Shown piece by piece: positions 6,754 through 16,766 of a DNA stretch of 25,482 nt; position 1 is the first letter of the stretch, and each line of letters starts with the position of its first letter. The stretch comes from an uncultured Oscillibacter sp. (GTDB lineage Bacteria > Bacillota > Clostridia > Oscillospirales > Oscillospiraceae), in the NCBI GenBank assembly GCA_900548505.1, contig URKI01000033.1, positions 1 through 25,482 of the forward strand, in the 5' to 3' direction. Position numbers and translations under genes: made by a program. Under the pieces are notes generated by a model. That model ran no database searches, was not told the origin of the DNA, and saw only the letters and a program-made list of their open reading frames with translations.

Positions 6754-7752
6754 TTACTCCTTGCTGTAGGCGGGGGTGTGGCAGGGGGTGTTCCACAGGC
6801 GGATGAACTCGTCGTCCCACTTGGCGATGTTCATCTGGAAGCCGCCGGCCTCCTGCACGGTGAGGATCTCGCCCACCATGCTGGCCACCACTTCCACGCC
6901 CTTGGCCTTCAGGAACTCTACGGTGTCCTTGAACAGGACCAGCATCTCCATCATGGTGGTGGCGCCGCAGCCGTTGATCATGACGAAGGCCTTGTCGCCG
7001 GATTTGAGCTGCAGCTTGCTGCTCAGTGCCTCGGCCACGGTGGCCACGGTGTCCTTGGAGGACATCATGGGCACCCGGACGCCGCCGCCCTCGCCGTGCT
7101 GGCCCGCGCCGATCTCCATCATGTCGGTCTCGCCCAGGTCGCCGAAGGACATACCGTTCTGGGGATGGGTGGCGTCGGTGGACTTGACGGTGATGGAGGC
7201 CATGTTGTCGGCGTAGCGCTGGGCGATCTCGGCCACCTCGTCCAGGCTCTTGCCCTCCCGGGCAGCGGCCGCGGCGATGTGGTACAGGGCCACCGCGCCG
7301 GCAAGGCCCCGCTTGTTGTCCTCGCCGTTGGGATCGTACTGCACTTCCTCCCCGGTGACCACCTGGCGGAAGTTGAGGCCGGCCTTCTGGGCCAGCTTGA
7401 TGGCCTGTTTGCCGGCCAGCTGGTCGCCGGCGTAGTTGAGGGTCAGCAGCAGCACGCCGTGGCCCTTGTCGGCCAGTTTCATGGCGTCAAAGACCAGCTT
7501 GGCGTTGGGGGCGGCGAAGATATCGCCCACGGCCTGCACGTCCAGCATGCCCTTACCCACGAAACCGGCCTGGGCAGGCTCGTGGCCGGAGCCGCCGTAG
7601 GTCACGATGGTCACCCGGTCGGCGTTGGCCAGGTCCTTGCTGATGACCAGGTGGCCGTCTACTTCCACGATGTCGGGATAGGCCAGGCCCAGGCCTACCA
7701 GTTCCTCGTCGGTAATGGTCTCAGGAGCGTTGATAAACTTCTTCATTTTCAT
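6754..7752 (-). CDS. dhaK: Dihydroxyacetone kinase subunit DhaK-like protein
   Basis: 332 aa, normal DhaK length. DhaK binds dihydroxyacetone or related hydroxy-ketones covalently through a histidine and receives phosphate from the DhaL-bound nucleotide. TYGGSGHEPAQAGFVGKGML (51-70) is the substrate loop with H57. EIGAGQHGEGG (213-223) carries the covalent-binding histidine H219. LLTLNYAGD (102-110) matches the conserved strand with a catalytic aspartate. All key residues are present. The ATG at 7752 has GGGAGG 8 bases upstream; a second ATG two codons later has poorer spacing. It lies 35 bases after dhaL and 3 bases before the lsrF-type gene. In the ordinary pathway the product is DHAP, but the LsrF neighbour suggests a larger ketose or dione. 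Confidence 0.93.
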   Translation of the reverse strand: MKMKKFINAPETITDEELVGLGLAYPDIVEVDGHLVISKDLANADRVTIVTYGGSGHEPAQAGFVGKGMLDVQAVGDIFAAPNAKLVFDAMKLADKGHGVLLLTLNYAGDQLAGKQAIKLAQKAGLNFRQVVTGEEVQYDPNGEDNKRGLAGAVALYHIAAAAAREGKSLDEVAEIAQRYADNMASITVKSTDATHPQNGMSFGDLGETDMMEIGAGQHGEGGGVRVPMMSSKDTVATVAEALSSKLQLKSGDKAFVMINGCGATTMMEMLVLFKDTVEFLKAKGVEVVASMVGEILTVQEAGGFQMNIAKWDDEFIRLWNTPCHTPAYSKE

Positions 7753-7787
7753 GTGATGTACCTCCCGGTATCAAATAATAGATGAGA

Positions 7788-8396
7788 TCAGCCCTGGGCA
7801 AGGCCCTGGAAAAACAGGGACATGGAGGTGGCACCGGCATCGGGGGTGCCGATGGTCTGCTCGCCGTAGCTCTTGGCACGGCCGAATTTGGCGGTGAACT
7901 GACGGGTGGCCTCGGCCCCCTCCGCGGCGGCCCGGGCGGCCAGGGCAAAGAGCTCTGCCTCGTCGCTGCCGGTGTAGGCGGCGATGGCCTGGCTTGCGGG
8001 GATGAGGGCGTCCATCATGGTCTTGTCCCCCACTTTGGCTCCGGAGATGTCGTCCAGCGCCGAAAAACCCTGGGCGAACATGGCCTGGAGCCCGGCCACG
8101 TCGATCTCTTCCCCGTCGGGAGCGGCCTCCTGCATACCGTCCAGCCAGGTGTTCCACAGGGGAACGGCACTGCCGCCGTTGAGGACCATGACCGCCATGG
8201 CGGCGTCGTCCAGCATGGACTGGATGCCGCCCTCGGCCTCCTCCACCGCCTGGGAGATGGCCCCGGCGATCTTGGTCATGGTGAGCCCGTGGTCGGCGTC
8301 GCCGAATTTGGAGTCGATCTGGGTCAGGGTGTCCTCCGCGGCGGTCACGCAGGCGCAGGCGTGCTGGAGCCGCGCGGCAAGTTCGGTCTTTTTCAC
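7788..8396 (-). CDS. dhaL: Dihydroxyacetone kinase ADP/ATP-binding subunit DhaL-like protein
   Basis: 202 aa from the chosen GTG, normal for DhaL. The nucleotide-metal site I-D-SKFG-D-A-D-HG gives D28, D33 and D35, the three Mg-binding aspartates of the family. Later motifs are MAVMVLNGGSAVPLW, GAKVGDKTMMDAL (the conserved GDKTM) and TIGTPDAGATSM (family G-x-x-DAGA). The start is uncertain. GTG at 8396 has GAGGG 9 bases upstream and gives the usual short N-terminus. An in-frame ATG at 8435 would add 13 residues but has no ribosome site, and GTG at 8402 is too close to GAGGG. In DhaM-dependent systems DhaL keeps ADP bound and is recharged by DhaM; no DhaM is in this window. A near-consensus promoter at 8490-8518 drives the operon. 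Confidence 0.92.
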   Translation of the reverse strand: MKKTELAARLQHACACVTAAEDTLTQIDSKFGDADHGLTMTKIAGAISQAVEEAEGGIQSMLDDAAMAVMVLNGGSAVPLWNTWLDGMQEAAPDGEEIDVAGLQAMFAQGFSALDDISGAKVGDKTMMDALIPASQAIAAYTGSDEAELFALAARAAAEGAEATRQFTAKFGRAKSYGEQTIGTPDAGATSMSLFFQGLAQG

Positions 8397-8489
8397 TGCC
8401 ACATACCCTCTTTCTTGGCATTCAGATGGCGTCATCTTGCGCCCGGCTCGGCGCAGACTGCCACACAGAAGTGTTACGTTTGTGCCTTG

Positions 8490-8518
8490 ATTTTAGCGCG
8501 GTGGGTAACGGAAGTCAA
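8490..8518 (-). promoter_or_regulatory. Promoter of the dhaL-dhaK-lsrF-VOC operon
   Basis: On the minus strand TTGACT (8518-8513), 17 bases, TAAAAT (8495-8490). GTTAC (8509-8505) lies in the spacer and its complement GTAAC (8477-8473) lies downstream. These are half-sites of the palindrome found at 8621 and 9604, so the promoter is probably a target of the SorC-type regulator encoded just upstream. Confidence 0.7.
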
Positions 8519-8578
8519 CAAAACTGGGCAGGTTCTCCATAAACAATAAAGCGATTCACAGAAAATTGTGCAATAAAT

Positions 8579-8623
8579 AAAAAACAACTCCTCCCCTTGG
8601 CCGGAAGCACAAAAGGAGGAGTT
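8579..8623 (-). terminator. Intrinsic terminator after the SorC-type regulator
   Basis: On the minus strand a 9-bp perfect stem (AACTCCTCC pairing with GGAGGAGTT; plus positions 8586-8594 and 8615-8623) with a 20-base loop. It is followed by GTTTTTTATTT. The outer stem overlaps the palindrome at 8621-8634 by three bases. It separates the regulator from the dhaL operon, which has its own promoter. Confidence 0.7.
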
Positions 8624-8634
8624 ACATATGTAAC
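8621..8634. promoter_or_regulatory. Candidate operator for the SorC-type regulator (perfect palindrome)
   Basis: GTTACATATGTAAC is a perfect 14-bp palindrome lying between the regulator stop codon and its terminator, about 100 bases ahead of the dhaL promoter. A near-identical sequence (one mismatch) occurs at the regulator's own promoter. Two linked copies flanking one regulator gene make chance unlikely. Confidence 0.6.
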
Positions 8635-8648
8635 AATTATGTCAAAAA

Positions 8649-9578
8649 TTATGACAGAGCGGACCGCACCAAGTCGGCCCGGGCCACCAGGTGGGTGAAG
8701 AGGCCGGTTTTCAGCGCCCCCTGCAAGGCCCGGACGCTGGTGTTGGCGGAGCACACGCCGATGATGTTGGGGCAGCGGCGCAGTTGCTCCAGGGGGATCT
8801 GGATGGCGAAGTCCTGCTCGGACTGGATCACCTTCCCCTGGGGGTTGAAGTAGTAGACCAGCAGCCGCCCGCAGGTGCGCTCCTGCTGCAATAGGTCCCC
8901 GTAGCGCACCAGAGAGGCGAAGTCGGGGCTGGAGGGGTAGTTGCCGATGTTCACCAGGGCGGTGTCCATCTTGTCCCACTGGCTCTGGATCTGGCGATAG
9001 ATCTCCGAGGAGCACAGCAGCTGCTTTTCCTCCAGACTGTCCGGCAGGGCGGGCAGGTAGATGAAGTGAGGGGCGGCCCCCAGCTGCTGGGCGATGAGGC
9101 GCACGTTTTCGTTGGACTGGTAATTCCGGGCGGGGATGCTGGCGTTGCCCACCAGGGGGCAGATGTCGGTGACGGTGCTGCTCAGCTGGGGGTTGGCCTC
9201 CAGCCAGGTGACCAGCTGGCCGATGAGATGGCCCCAGCCGATGCCCAGACGCCGGGACCGCAGCTGCCACAAAAGTTGCACAGCCCCCTGGGAGAGCAGC
9301 TGGTTGGTGGCGTCGTCGTCCTGACCGTCCTCCACCAGGACGCCGTCCCGGATGGAGGTGGAATGGCGCAGCTGCTCCACCAGCTGGCCCTGCCGGGCTG
9401 CCGGGTCGTGGATGCGGATCTCCACCACGCCGTGCTCCCGGGCCTCCGCCAGCATGCGGCTCACCAGAGGTCGGGACACGCCCAGCTCCTTTGCGATGTC
9501 GCTTTGCTTCCAGTCGTCCAGATAGTACCGCCGGGCAACATAAGCCAGCTTTTTCTGTTTTTCCTCACTGATGCCCAT
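8649..9578 (-). CDS. SorC-family (LsrR/DeoR-like) sugar-binding transcriptional regulator
   Basis: 309 aa, typical SorC-family length. Residues about 5-60 form the helix-turn-helix: the KLAYVARRYYLDDWKQSDIA region followed by LGVSRPLVSRMLAEAREHGV, which also begins the VVEIRIHDP strand. Residues about 75-305 are the NagB-like effector domain, with LGIGWGHLIGQLV near 110, and ICPLVGNA and DTALVNIGNYPS in the middle. These regulators usually bind a phosphorylated sugar, often the product of the kinase they control, as LsrR binds phospho-AI-2. The start at 9578 fits the domain. The ribosome site (GAGAAGAAAG) is weak, consistent with low expression. Its promoter overlaps a GTTAC palindrome, suggesting autoregulation. 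It is upstream of and co-directional with dhaL, separated by a terminator. Confidence 0.9.
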   Translation of the reverse strand: MGISEEKQKKLAYVARRYYLDDWKQSDIAKELGVSRPLVSRMLAEAREHGVVEIRIHDPAARQGQLVEQLRHSTSIRDGVLVEDGQDDDATNQLLSQGAVQLLWQLRSRRLGIGWGHLIGQLVTWLEANPQLSSTVTDICPLVGNASIPARNYQSNENVRLIAQQLGAAPHFIYLPALPDSLEEKQLLCSSEIYRQIQSQWDKMDTALVNIGNYPSSPDFASLVRYGDLLQQERTCGRLLVYYFNPQGKVIQSEQDFAIQIPLEQLRRCPNIIGVCSANTSVRALQGALKTGLFTHLVARADLVRSALS

Positions 9579-9603
9579 GACGCGCCCGCTTTCTTCTCAA
9601 GGT

Positions 9604-9617
9604 GTTACATATGTTAC
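9604..9617. promoter_or_regulatory. Candidate autoregulatory operator of the SorC-type regulator
   Basis: GTTACATATGTTAC differs from the perfect palindrome at 8621 by one base. It sits directly downstream of the -10 box (9617-9622) of the regulator promoter, so a bound repressor would cover the transcription start. A wider imperfect palindrome, GTGTTA (9602-9607) to TAACAC (9621-9626), surrounds it. Confidence 0.6.
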
Positions 9618-9645
9618 TTATAACACAAAGCGCCGCGCCGCGCAA
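9617..9645 (-). promoter_or_regulatory. Putative promoter of the SorC-type regulator
   Basis: On the minus strand TTGCGC (9645-9640), 17 bases, TATAAG (9622-9617). The -35 is weak and the -10 is good. It lies about 40 bases before the ATG at 9578 and abuts the palindrome at 9604-9617. Confidence 0.5.
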
Positions 9646-9646
9646 G

Positions 9647-9687
9647 AAAAAAGGACGAAGCGCACAGAAAGTGCGCTCCGTCCTTTT
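9647..9687 (-). terminator. Intrinsic terminator of the PFOR gene
   Basis: AAAAGGACG-A-AGCGCAC (9649-9665) pairs with GTGCGCT-C-CGTCCTTTT (9671-9687), with one internal mismatch. A T6 run follows on the minus strand, 18 bases past the PFOR stop codon. It insulates PFOR from the SorC regulator. Confidence 0.88.
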
Positions 9688-9704
9688 ATGTAGCCAGGAG
9701 AAAA

Positions 9705-13253
<3,549 letters not shown>

Positions 13254-13296
13254 CTGGTACACCTCTCCTGGTATGTATTGAGCGGGGTCATCATGA

Positions 13297-13319
13297 GCCC
13301 GGCACCGCAGCGCCGGGGC
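13297..13319 (-). other. GC-rich hairpin in the PFOR leader
   Basis: GCCCGGC (13297-13303) and GCCGGGGC (13312-13319) can pair about 45-65 bases before the PFOR start codon. On the plus strand it is followed by CCTTTTT and resembles a terminator, yet no plus-strand gene precedes it. It may be an mRNA leader stem-loop. Confidence 0.35.
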
Positions 13320-13327
13320 CTTTTTCC

Positions 13328-13354
13328 ATTTAATTCCGTATTGCGGAATTAAAT
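13328..13354. promoter_or_regulatory. Large perfect inverted repeat, candidate operator between PFOR and the IclR gene
   Basis: Arms ATTTAATTCCG (13328-13338) and CGGAATTAAAT (13344-13354) are perfectly complementary around the 5-base spacer TATTG. It lies 75-100 bases upstream of PFOR and about 22 bases before the IclR gene's -35 box. No T-run or coding role accounts for it. Binding by the IclR product or by another redox/metabolite regulator is plausible. Confidence 0.6.
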
Positions 13355-13375
13355 TTCAAAATCAGCAAATAGAAA

Positions 13376-13404
13376 TTTACAAATTCTAAACGCAATGTTA
13401 TACT
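13376..13404 (+). promoter_or_regulatory. Promoter of the IclR-SDR operon
   Basis: TTTACA (13376-13381), 17 bases, TATACT (13399-13404), each five of six to consensus. It lies about 90 bases before the ATG at 13491 and leaves a leader that contains the inverted repeat at 13448-13466. Confidence 0.65.
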
Positions 13405-13447
13405 TATATCATAAACACTCAATAACCCCATGTCAAGTATATGCCGC

Positions 13448-13466
13448 ATTGTCTATTATAGACAAT
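13448..13466. promoter_or_regulatory. Perfect 19-bp inverted repeat in the IclR gene leader (candidate IclR operator)
   Basis: ATTGTCTAT and ATAGACAAT flank a single central T. It is centred 34 bases before the IclR start codon and downstream of the promoter at 13376-13404, where a bound dimer would block transcription. A 9+1+9 perfect repeat in this AT-rich leader is a strong autoregulation candidate. Confidence 0.6.
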
Positions 13467-13490
13467 ATTGCCACGAAAGGCAGGAGTTTT

Positions 13491-14261
13491 ATGCAAAAAG
13501 AACCGGTCTCCAGTATCCTTCGCGTTCTTCAGATCCTGGAGTGCTTTATGGACAGCGAGACGGAATGGACCCTGAAAGCCCTGGTGGAGCGGCTGGGTCT
13601 GCCCACCACCACGGTATTTCGCCAGGTGTCCACCCTGACCGCGCAGCACTATCTGATACAAGATCCCGTCCGCAAAAGCTATCACATTGGACCCCGGTTC
13701 ATGATGCTGTCCAGTTCGATCCTGGAACAATCCAGTCTGCGCCAGACTGCCCGGCCTGAGCTGGAACGCCTGAGCTGCGCAGTACAGGAGACCATCAACC
13801 TCAGTCTCCTGCTGGAGCATGAGATCTTTTATCTGGACAAGGTGGAGACCCACCGCTCCATTGTCTGCAACACAAAGGTGGGAAGCCGCGTGCCGGCCTA
13901 TGCGACCAGCAGCGGAAAGATCCTCCTGGCAGAGCAGAGCGAAAGCTACATGGACGAATTCTGCAGCTGGATGCAGCAAAACGCCAAGTCCTTTACCTCC
14001 AATACCATTGTAGACCCGGCGCAGCTGCGCAGCGAGACGGCACAGGCACGGCTGCACGGGTTTGCCGTTGACCAGGGTGAGATCGAAGCGGGCCTGATCT
14101 GCATCGGCGCGCCGGTATACGATATGAATCGCCGGGCCGTGGCAGCGGTCAGCATCTCCGGCCCGGACTATCGGATGCGCAGTGACTGGGATCACATGGT
14201 CCAGGAAGTCCGGATCGCCGCAAAGAGCATTTCCAGCCTGCTGGGATATGCCGTTGTATAG
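13491..14261 (+). CDS. IclR-family transcriptional regulator
   Basis: 256 aa, normal for IclR regulators. Residues about 5-65 form the winged helix: SSILRVLQILECFM, then LKALVERLGLPTTTVFRQVS, then a wing. Residues about 75-250 are the IclR effector (GAF-like) domain, with YLDKVETHRSIVCN, the signature GSRVPAYATSSGKILLAE, and GFAVDQGEIEAGLICIGAPVYD...AAVSISGP. The start at 13491 has GGAG four to five bases upstream; an in-frame ATG at 13395 falls inside the promoter -10 and is rejected. It is 24 bases from the downstream SDR gene with no terminator, so the two form an operon. IclR regulators often sense the substrate of the adjacent dehydrogenase and repress themselves, consistent with the 19-bp repeat in its leader. 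Confidence 0.93.
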   Translation: MQKEPVSSILRVLQILECFMDSETEWTLKALVERLGLPTTTVFRQVSTLTAQHYLIQDPVRKSYHIGPRFMMLSSSILEQSSLRQTARPELERLSCAVQETINLSLLLEHEIFYLDKVETHRSIVCNTKVGSRVPAYATSSGKILLAEQSESYMDEFCSWMQQNAKSFTSNTIVDPAQLRSETAQARLHGFAVDQGEIEAGLICIGAPVYDMNRRAVAAVSISGPDYRMRSDWDHMVQEVRIAAKSISSLLGYAVV

Positions 14262-14285
14262 TCTAAACACAGAGGAGCTTGAAGC

Positions 14286-15095
14286 ATGGATCAGAACGCA
14301 TACTTGCAGTCTTTATTCAGTCTGGAGGGAAAGACCATCCTGGTCACCGGCGCGGCAGGCGGGATCGGCGCCGCCATCAGCCGGGGCCTTGCCCGGGCCG
14401 GCGGCGAGGTGGCTCTCTGCGGCCGTACGGTGGAAAAGTGCCAAATGCTTGCCAAGGAGATCCGGGAAGAGGGCGGAAAAGCCAGCGCACATCGCCTGGA
14501 TGTGATGGACATATCCACCATCCAGCCCTGCGTGGACGAGGTGGTCCGCCAGTACGGCAAAATCGACGTACTCTTTAACATTGCGGGCATCAACAAGCGG
14601 GAGGGCCTTCTGGACGTGGAGGAATCCACCTACGACCGCATTATGAACACAAACCTGAAGGGTCTTTTCTTCGTCAGCCAGGCAGTGGCCCGGGAGATGT
14701 ACAAGCGCAGAAGCGGAAACATCATCAACATCGGCTCCCACAACGACGAGGGCATGCTGGGCGGCTGCTCCGTTTACGGCGCGGCCAAAAGCGGCGTGGT
14801 GGCGCTGACCCGTTCCATGGCTGTGGAGCTGGCCCAGTACGGCATCCGCTGCAATGCCATCAGCCCCGGTCACATCCTCACGGAACTGACCCAGGTGACC
14901 TGGGACCATCCTACCCGCTCCGTCTGGCTGCGGGACCGCATCGCCATGAAGCGTCCCGGTTCCCCGGAAGAACTGGTGGGCATGGCCATTATGCTGGCCT
15001 CCGACAGCTCCTCCTACATGACGGGCCAGGCCTATCACGTGGACGGCGGCTGCCTGTGCGGCGGCGCCCCCTGGGAGTACGACACCAACTACTAA
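14286..15095 (+). CDS. SDR-family NAD(P)-dependent oxidoreductase (gluconate 5-dehydrogenase-like)
   Basis: 269 aa classical short-chain dehydrogenase. The Rossmann motif T21-G-A-A-G-G-I-G28 lies near the start. NIAG follows strand 4. The catalytic triad is S151 (INIGSHNDEG), Y164 and K168 (SVYGAAKSG), with the exact Sx12YxxxK spacing. ISPGHILTEL and the C-terminal SSYMTGQAYHVDGGC are typical of the family. The N-terminal LFSLEGKTILVTGA phrase and overall layout resemble gluconate 5-dehydrogenase and 2-deoxy-gluconate or ketogulonate reductases, but substrate cannot be read from sequence. It is cytoplasmic. GAGGAG precedes the ATG. It is co-transcribed with the IclR regulator and ends at a strong terminator, so the sugar-acid or polyol it oxidises is a likely effector of that regulator. 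Confidence 0.92.
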   Translation: MDQNAYLQSLFSLEGKTILVTGAAGGIGAAISRGLARAGGEVALCGRTVEKCQMLAKEIREEGGKASAHRLDVMDISTIQPCVDEVVRQYGKIDVLFNIAGINKREGLLDVEESTYDRIMNTNLKGLFFVSQAVAREMYKRRSGNIINIGSHNDEGMLGGCSVYGAAKSGVVALTRSMAVELAQYGIRCNAISPGHILTELTQVTWDHPTRSVWLRDRIAMKRPGSPEELVGMAIMLASDSSSYMTGQAYHVDGGCLCGGAPWEYDTNY

Positions 15096-15113
15096 GCGCA
15101 CCCCCGCTTAGAT

Positions 15114-15150
15114 ACGCCGGCGCAAGCAGTGTTTGCGCCGGCGTTTTTTT
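15114..15150 (+). terminator. Intrinsic terminator of the IclR-SDR operon
   Basis: 12-bp perfect GC-rich stem (ACGCCGGCGCAA, 15114-15125, with TTGCGCCGGCGT, 15133-15144) followed by T7, 18 bases past the SDR stop. Confidence 0.95.
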
Positions 15151-15280
15151 ATGCACTGTTCTCTTTCATGAAAGTTTATGATGAACCTCGATGCGTCCGG
15201 CTTCCCTCCCGGTTTTTTCCCCTGCGTTTCCATTCATCCGTTCGCAGCGCACACTCTTCCTCCCACCGCGGCCAGTTGTC

Positions 15281-15309
15281 TTGACATCCGTTGTCATATC
15301 ATGTAAAAT
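15281..15309 (+). promoter_or_regulatory. Near-consensus promoter of the symporter (and possibly peptidase) operon
   Basis: TTGACA (15281-15286, perfect -35), 17 bases, TAAAAT (15304-15309, five of six). It lies 35 bases before the symporter ATG at 15344. The remainder of 15151-15280 shows nothing recognisable. Confidence 0.82.
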
Positions 15310-15343
15310 ACCACATCATGTGTAGGAGGAGAAATTGTAAGCT

Positions 15344-16756
15344 ATGAGTTATATTGTTGCCATCAGTGTATATTTACTCTTATTGATGGTCTACGGTCTG
15401 GTCCTTGCCAAGAAGAAGGTCAAGACCGCAGACGACATGGTCACCGGCGGACACCGCATCCCCTTTATCATTCTGGTAGGCAGCCTGCTTGCCACCTGGT
15501 GCGGCGGCGGCGGTATCACCGGCTCCGCCGGCATCATCTATTCCGGCGGCCCCTGGGTGGGCGCCATCACCTTTGCCGCTCCGCCCATCGGCATCATCCT
15601 GCTGTACTTCATCGCCGGCAAGGTCCGCAAGTCCAACAAGGTCACCGTGCCCGAGATCATGGAGGCCCGCTACGGCAAGGCCGCCAGCATCATCTCCGCT
15701 CTGTGCGTCATGCTGGCCTATGTGGGCGTGCTGGCCACCCAGCTCAAGGCCGCGGCGGACATTCTGGTGCTGCTGTGTTCCTCCAGCGGCATTGAGCTGT
15801 CCCACGGTCTGGCTCTGACCATCTGCACGGTCATCATCGCCGTCATCACCGTGGGCGGCGGCCTGGTGTCCGTTGCCTACTCTGACGCCGTCAGCGCCCT
15901 CATCATGATCGGCGGCTTCTTCCTGGCCATTCCCTTCCTGATGCACGTGGCCTCCTCCCAGGGTGCCGTGCTGCCTCCGGAAAAGACCACCCTCACCGGC
16001 GGCATGACCGGCGTGCAGCTGCTGGGCTACTTCCTGCCCTCCCTGGCCCTCATGCTGGGCGACCAGAACATGCTCCAGCGCTTTGCCTCCGCCAAGAACA
16101 GCGACGAGGCCAAGAAGTCCAACATCGGCATGTTCATCGGTGAGCTGCTGGTCATCGTCAGCATCATCGCCATGGTGACCCAGGCCGCCAAGCTCTATCC
16201 CTCTCTGGAGATCCCCTCCAACGTCATCTTCCAGGTGTCCGTGGACTACCTGCCCCTGGCCTTCGGCGCGCTGGTCATGTGCGCGTGCATGGCGTTCATC
16301 GTCACCACCGCGGACAGCTACCTGCTCTCCTCGGCCACCAACCTCACCAACGACATCTATGTCAAGTACATCCGCAAGGATGCCACCGACCGCCAGAAGA
16401 TGCTGGTGCTGCGGGGCACCATCGTGGTGTTCAGCGCCCTGGCCGTGGCTCTGACGCTGTACTTCCCCACCGTGCTGGCGCTGCAGATGACCGCCTACAC
16501 CATGTACGGCGCCGCCATCACTCCCGCCATCCTGTTCGCCCTGTTCTCCAAGCGGGTCACCCCCGCCGGCGGCCTGGCCGGCATTCTGGTGGGCGGTGCG
16601 GCCACCATCGTGTGGACCATGATGGGGACCCCCGGCGGCGTGCAGTGCGCCATCGTGGCGGTGCCTGCCTCCGTCATTGCGATCCTGCTGGTCAGCGCCG
16701 TGACCCGCAGCTCCAACCCGGAGCACTCCTTGGACGCACTTTACAAGGAAGGCTGA
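15344..16756 (+). CDS. Sodium:solute symporter (SSS family) permease
   Basis: 470 aa integral membrane protein with about 13 hydrophobic segments, the SSS (PutP/PanF-type) size. TM1 carries the GSLLATWCGGGGITGSAG substrate/Na+ region after the VTGGHRIP loop. The SSS signature near residue 325 is FIVTTADSYLLSSATNLTNDIY, whose Thr/Ser form the Na2 site. It should import a small organic solute with sodium. The substrate is unknown, and the following peptidase genes suggest an amino acid or short peptide. The ribosome site GGAGGAG is unusually far from the ATG (about 12-13 bases); no nearer in-frame start exists because a TAA lies two codons upstream. A hairpin after the stop may lower transcription into the peptidase genes. 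Confidence 0.93.
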   Translation: MSYIVAISVYLLLLMVYGLVLAKKKVKTADDMVTGGHRIPFIILVGSLLATWCGGGGITGSAGIIYSGGPWVGAITFAAPPIGIILLYFIAGKVRKSNKVTVPEIMEARYGKAASIISALCVMLAYVGVLATQLKAAADILVLLCSSSGIELSHGLALTICTVIIAVITVGGGLVSVAYSDAVSALIMIGGFFLAIPFLMHVASSQGAVLPPEKTTLTGGMTGVQLLGYFLPSLALMLGDQNMLQRFASAKNSDEAKKSNIGMFIGELLVIVSIIAMVTQAAKLYPSLEIPSNVIFQVSVDYLPLAFGALVMCACMAFIVTTADSYLLSSATNLTNDIYVKYIRKDATDRQKMLVLRGTIVVFSALAVALTLYFPTVLALQMTAYTMYGAAITPAILFALFSKRVTPAGGLAGILVGGAATIVWTMMGTPGGVQCAIVAVPASVIAILLVSAVTRSSNPEHSLDALYKEG

Positions 16757-16766
16757 TACATCCCAC

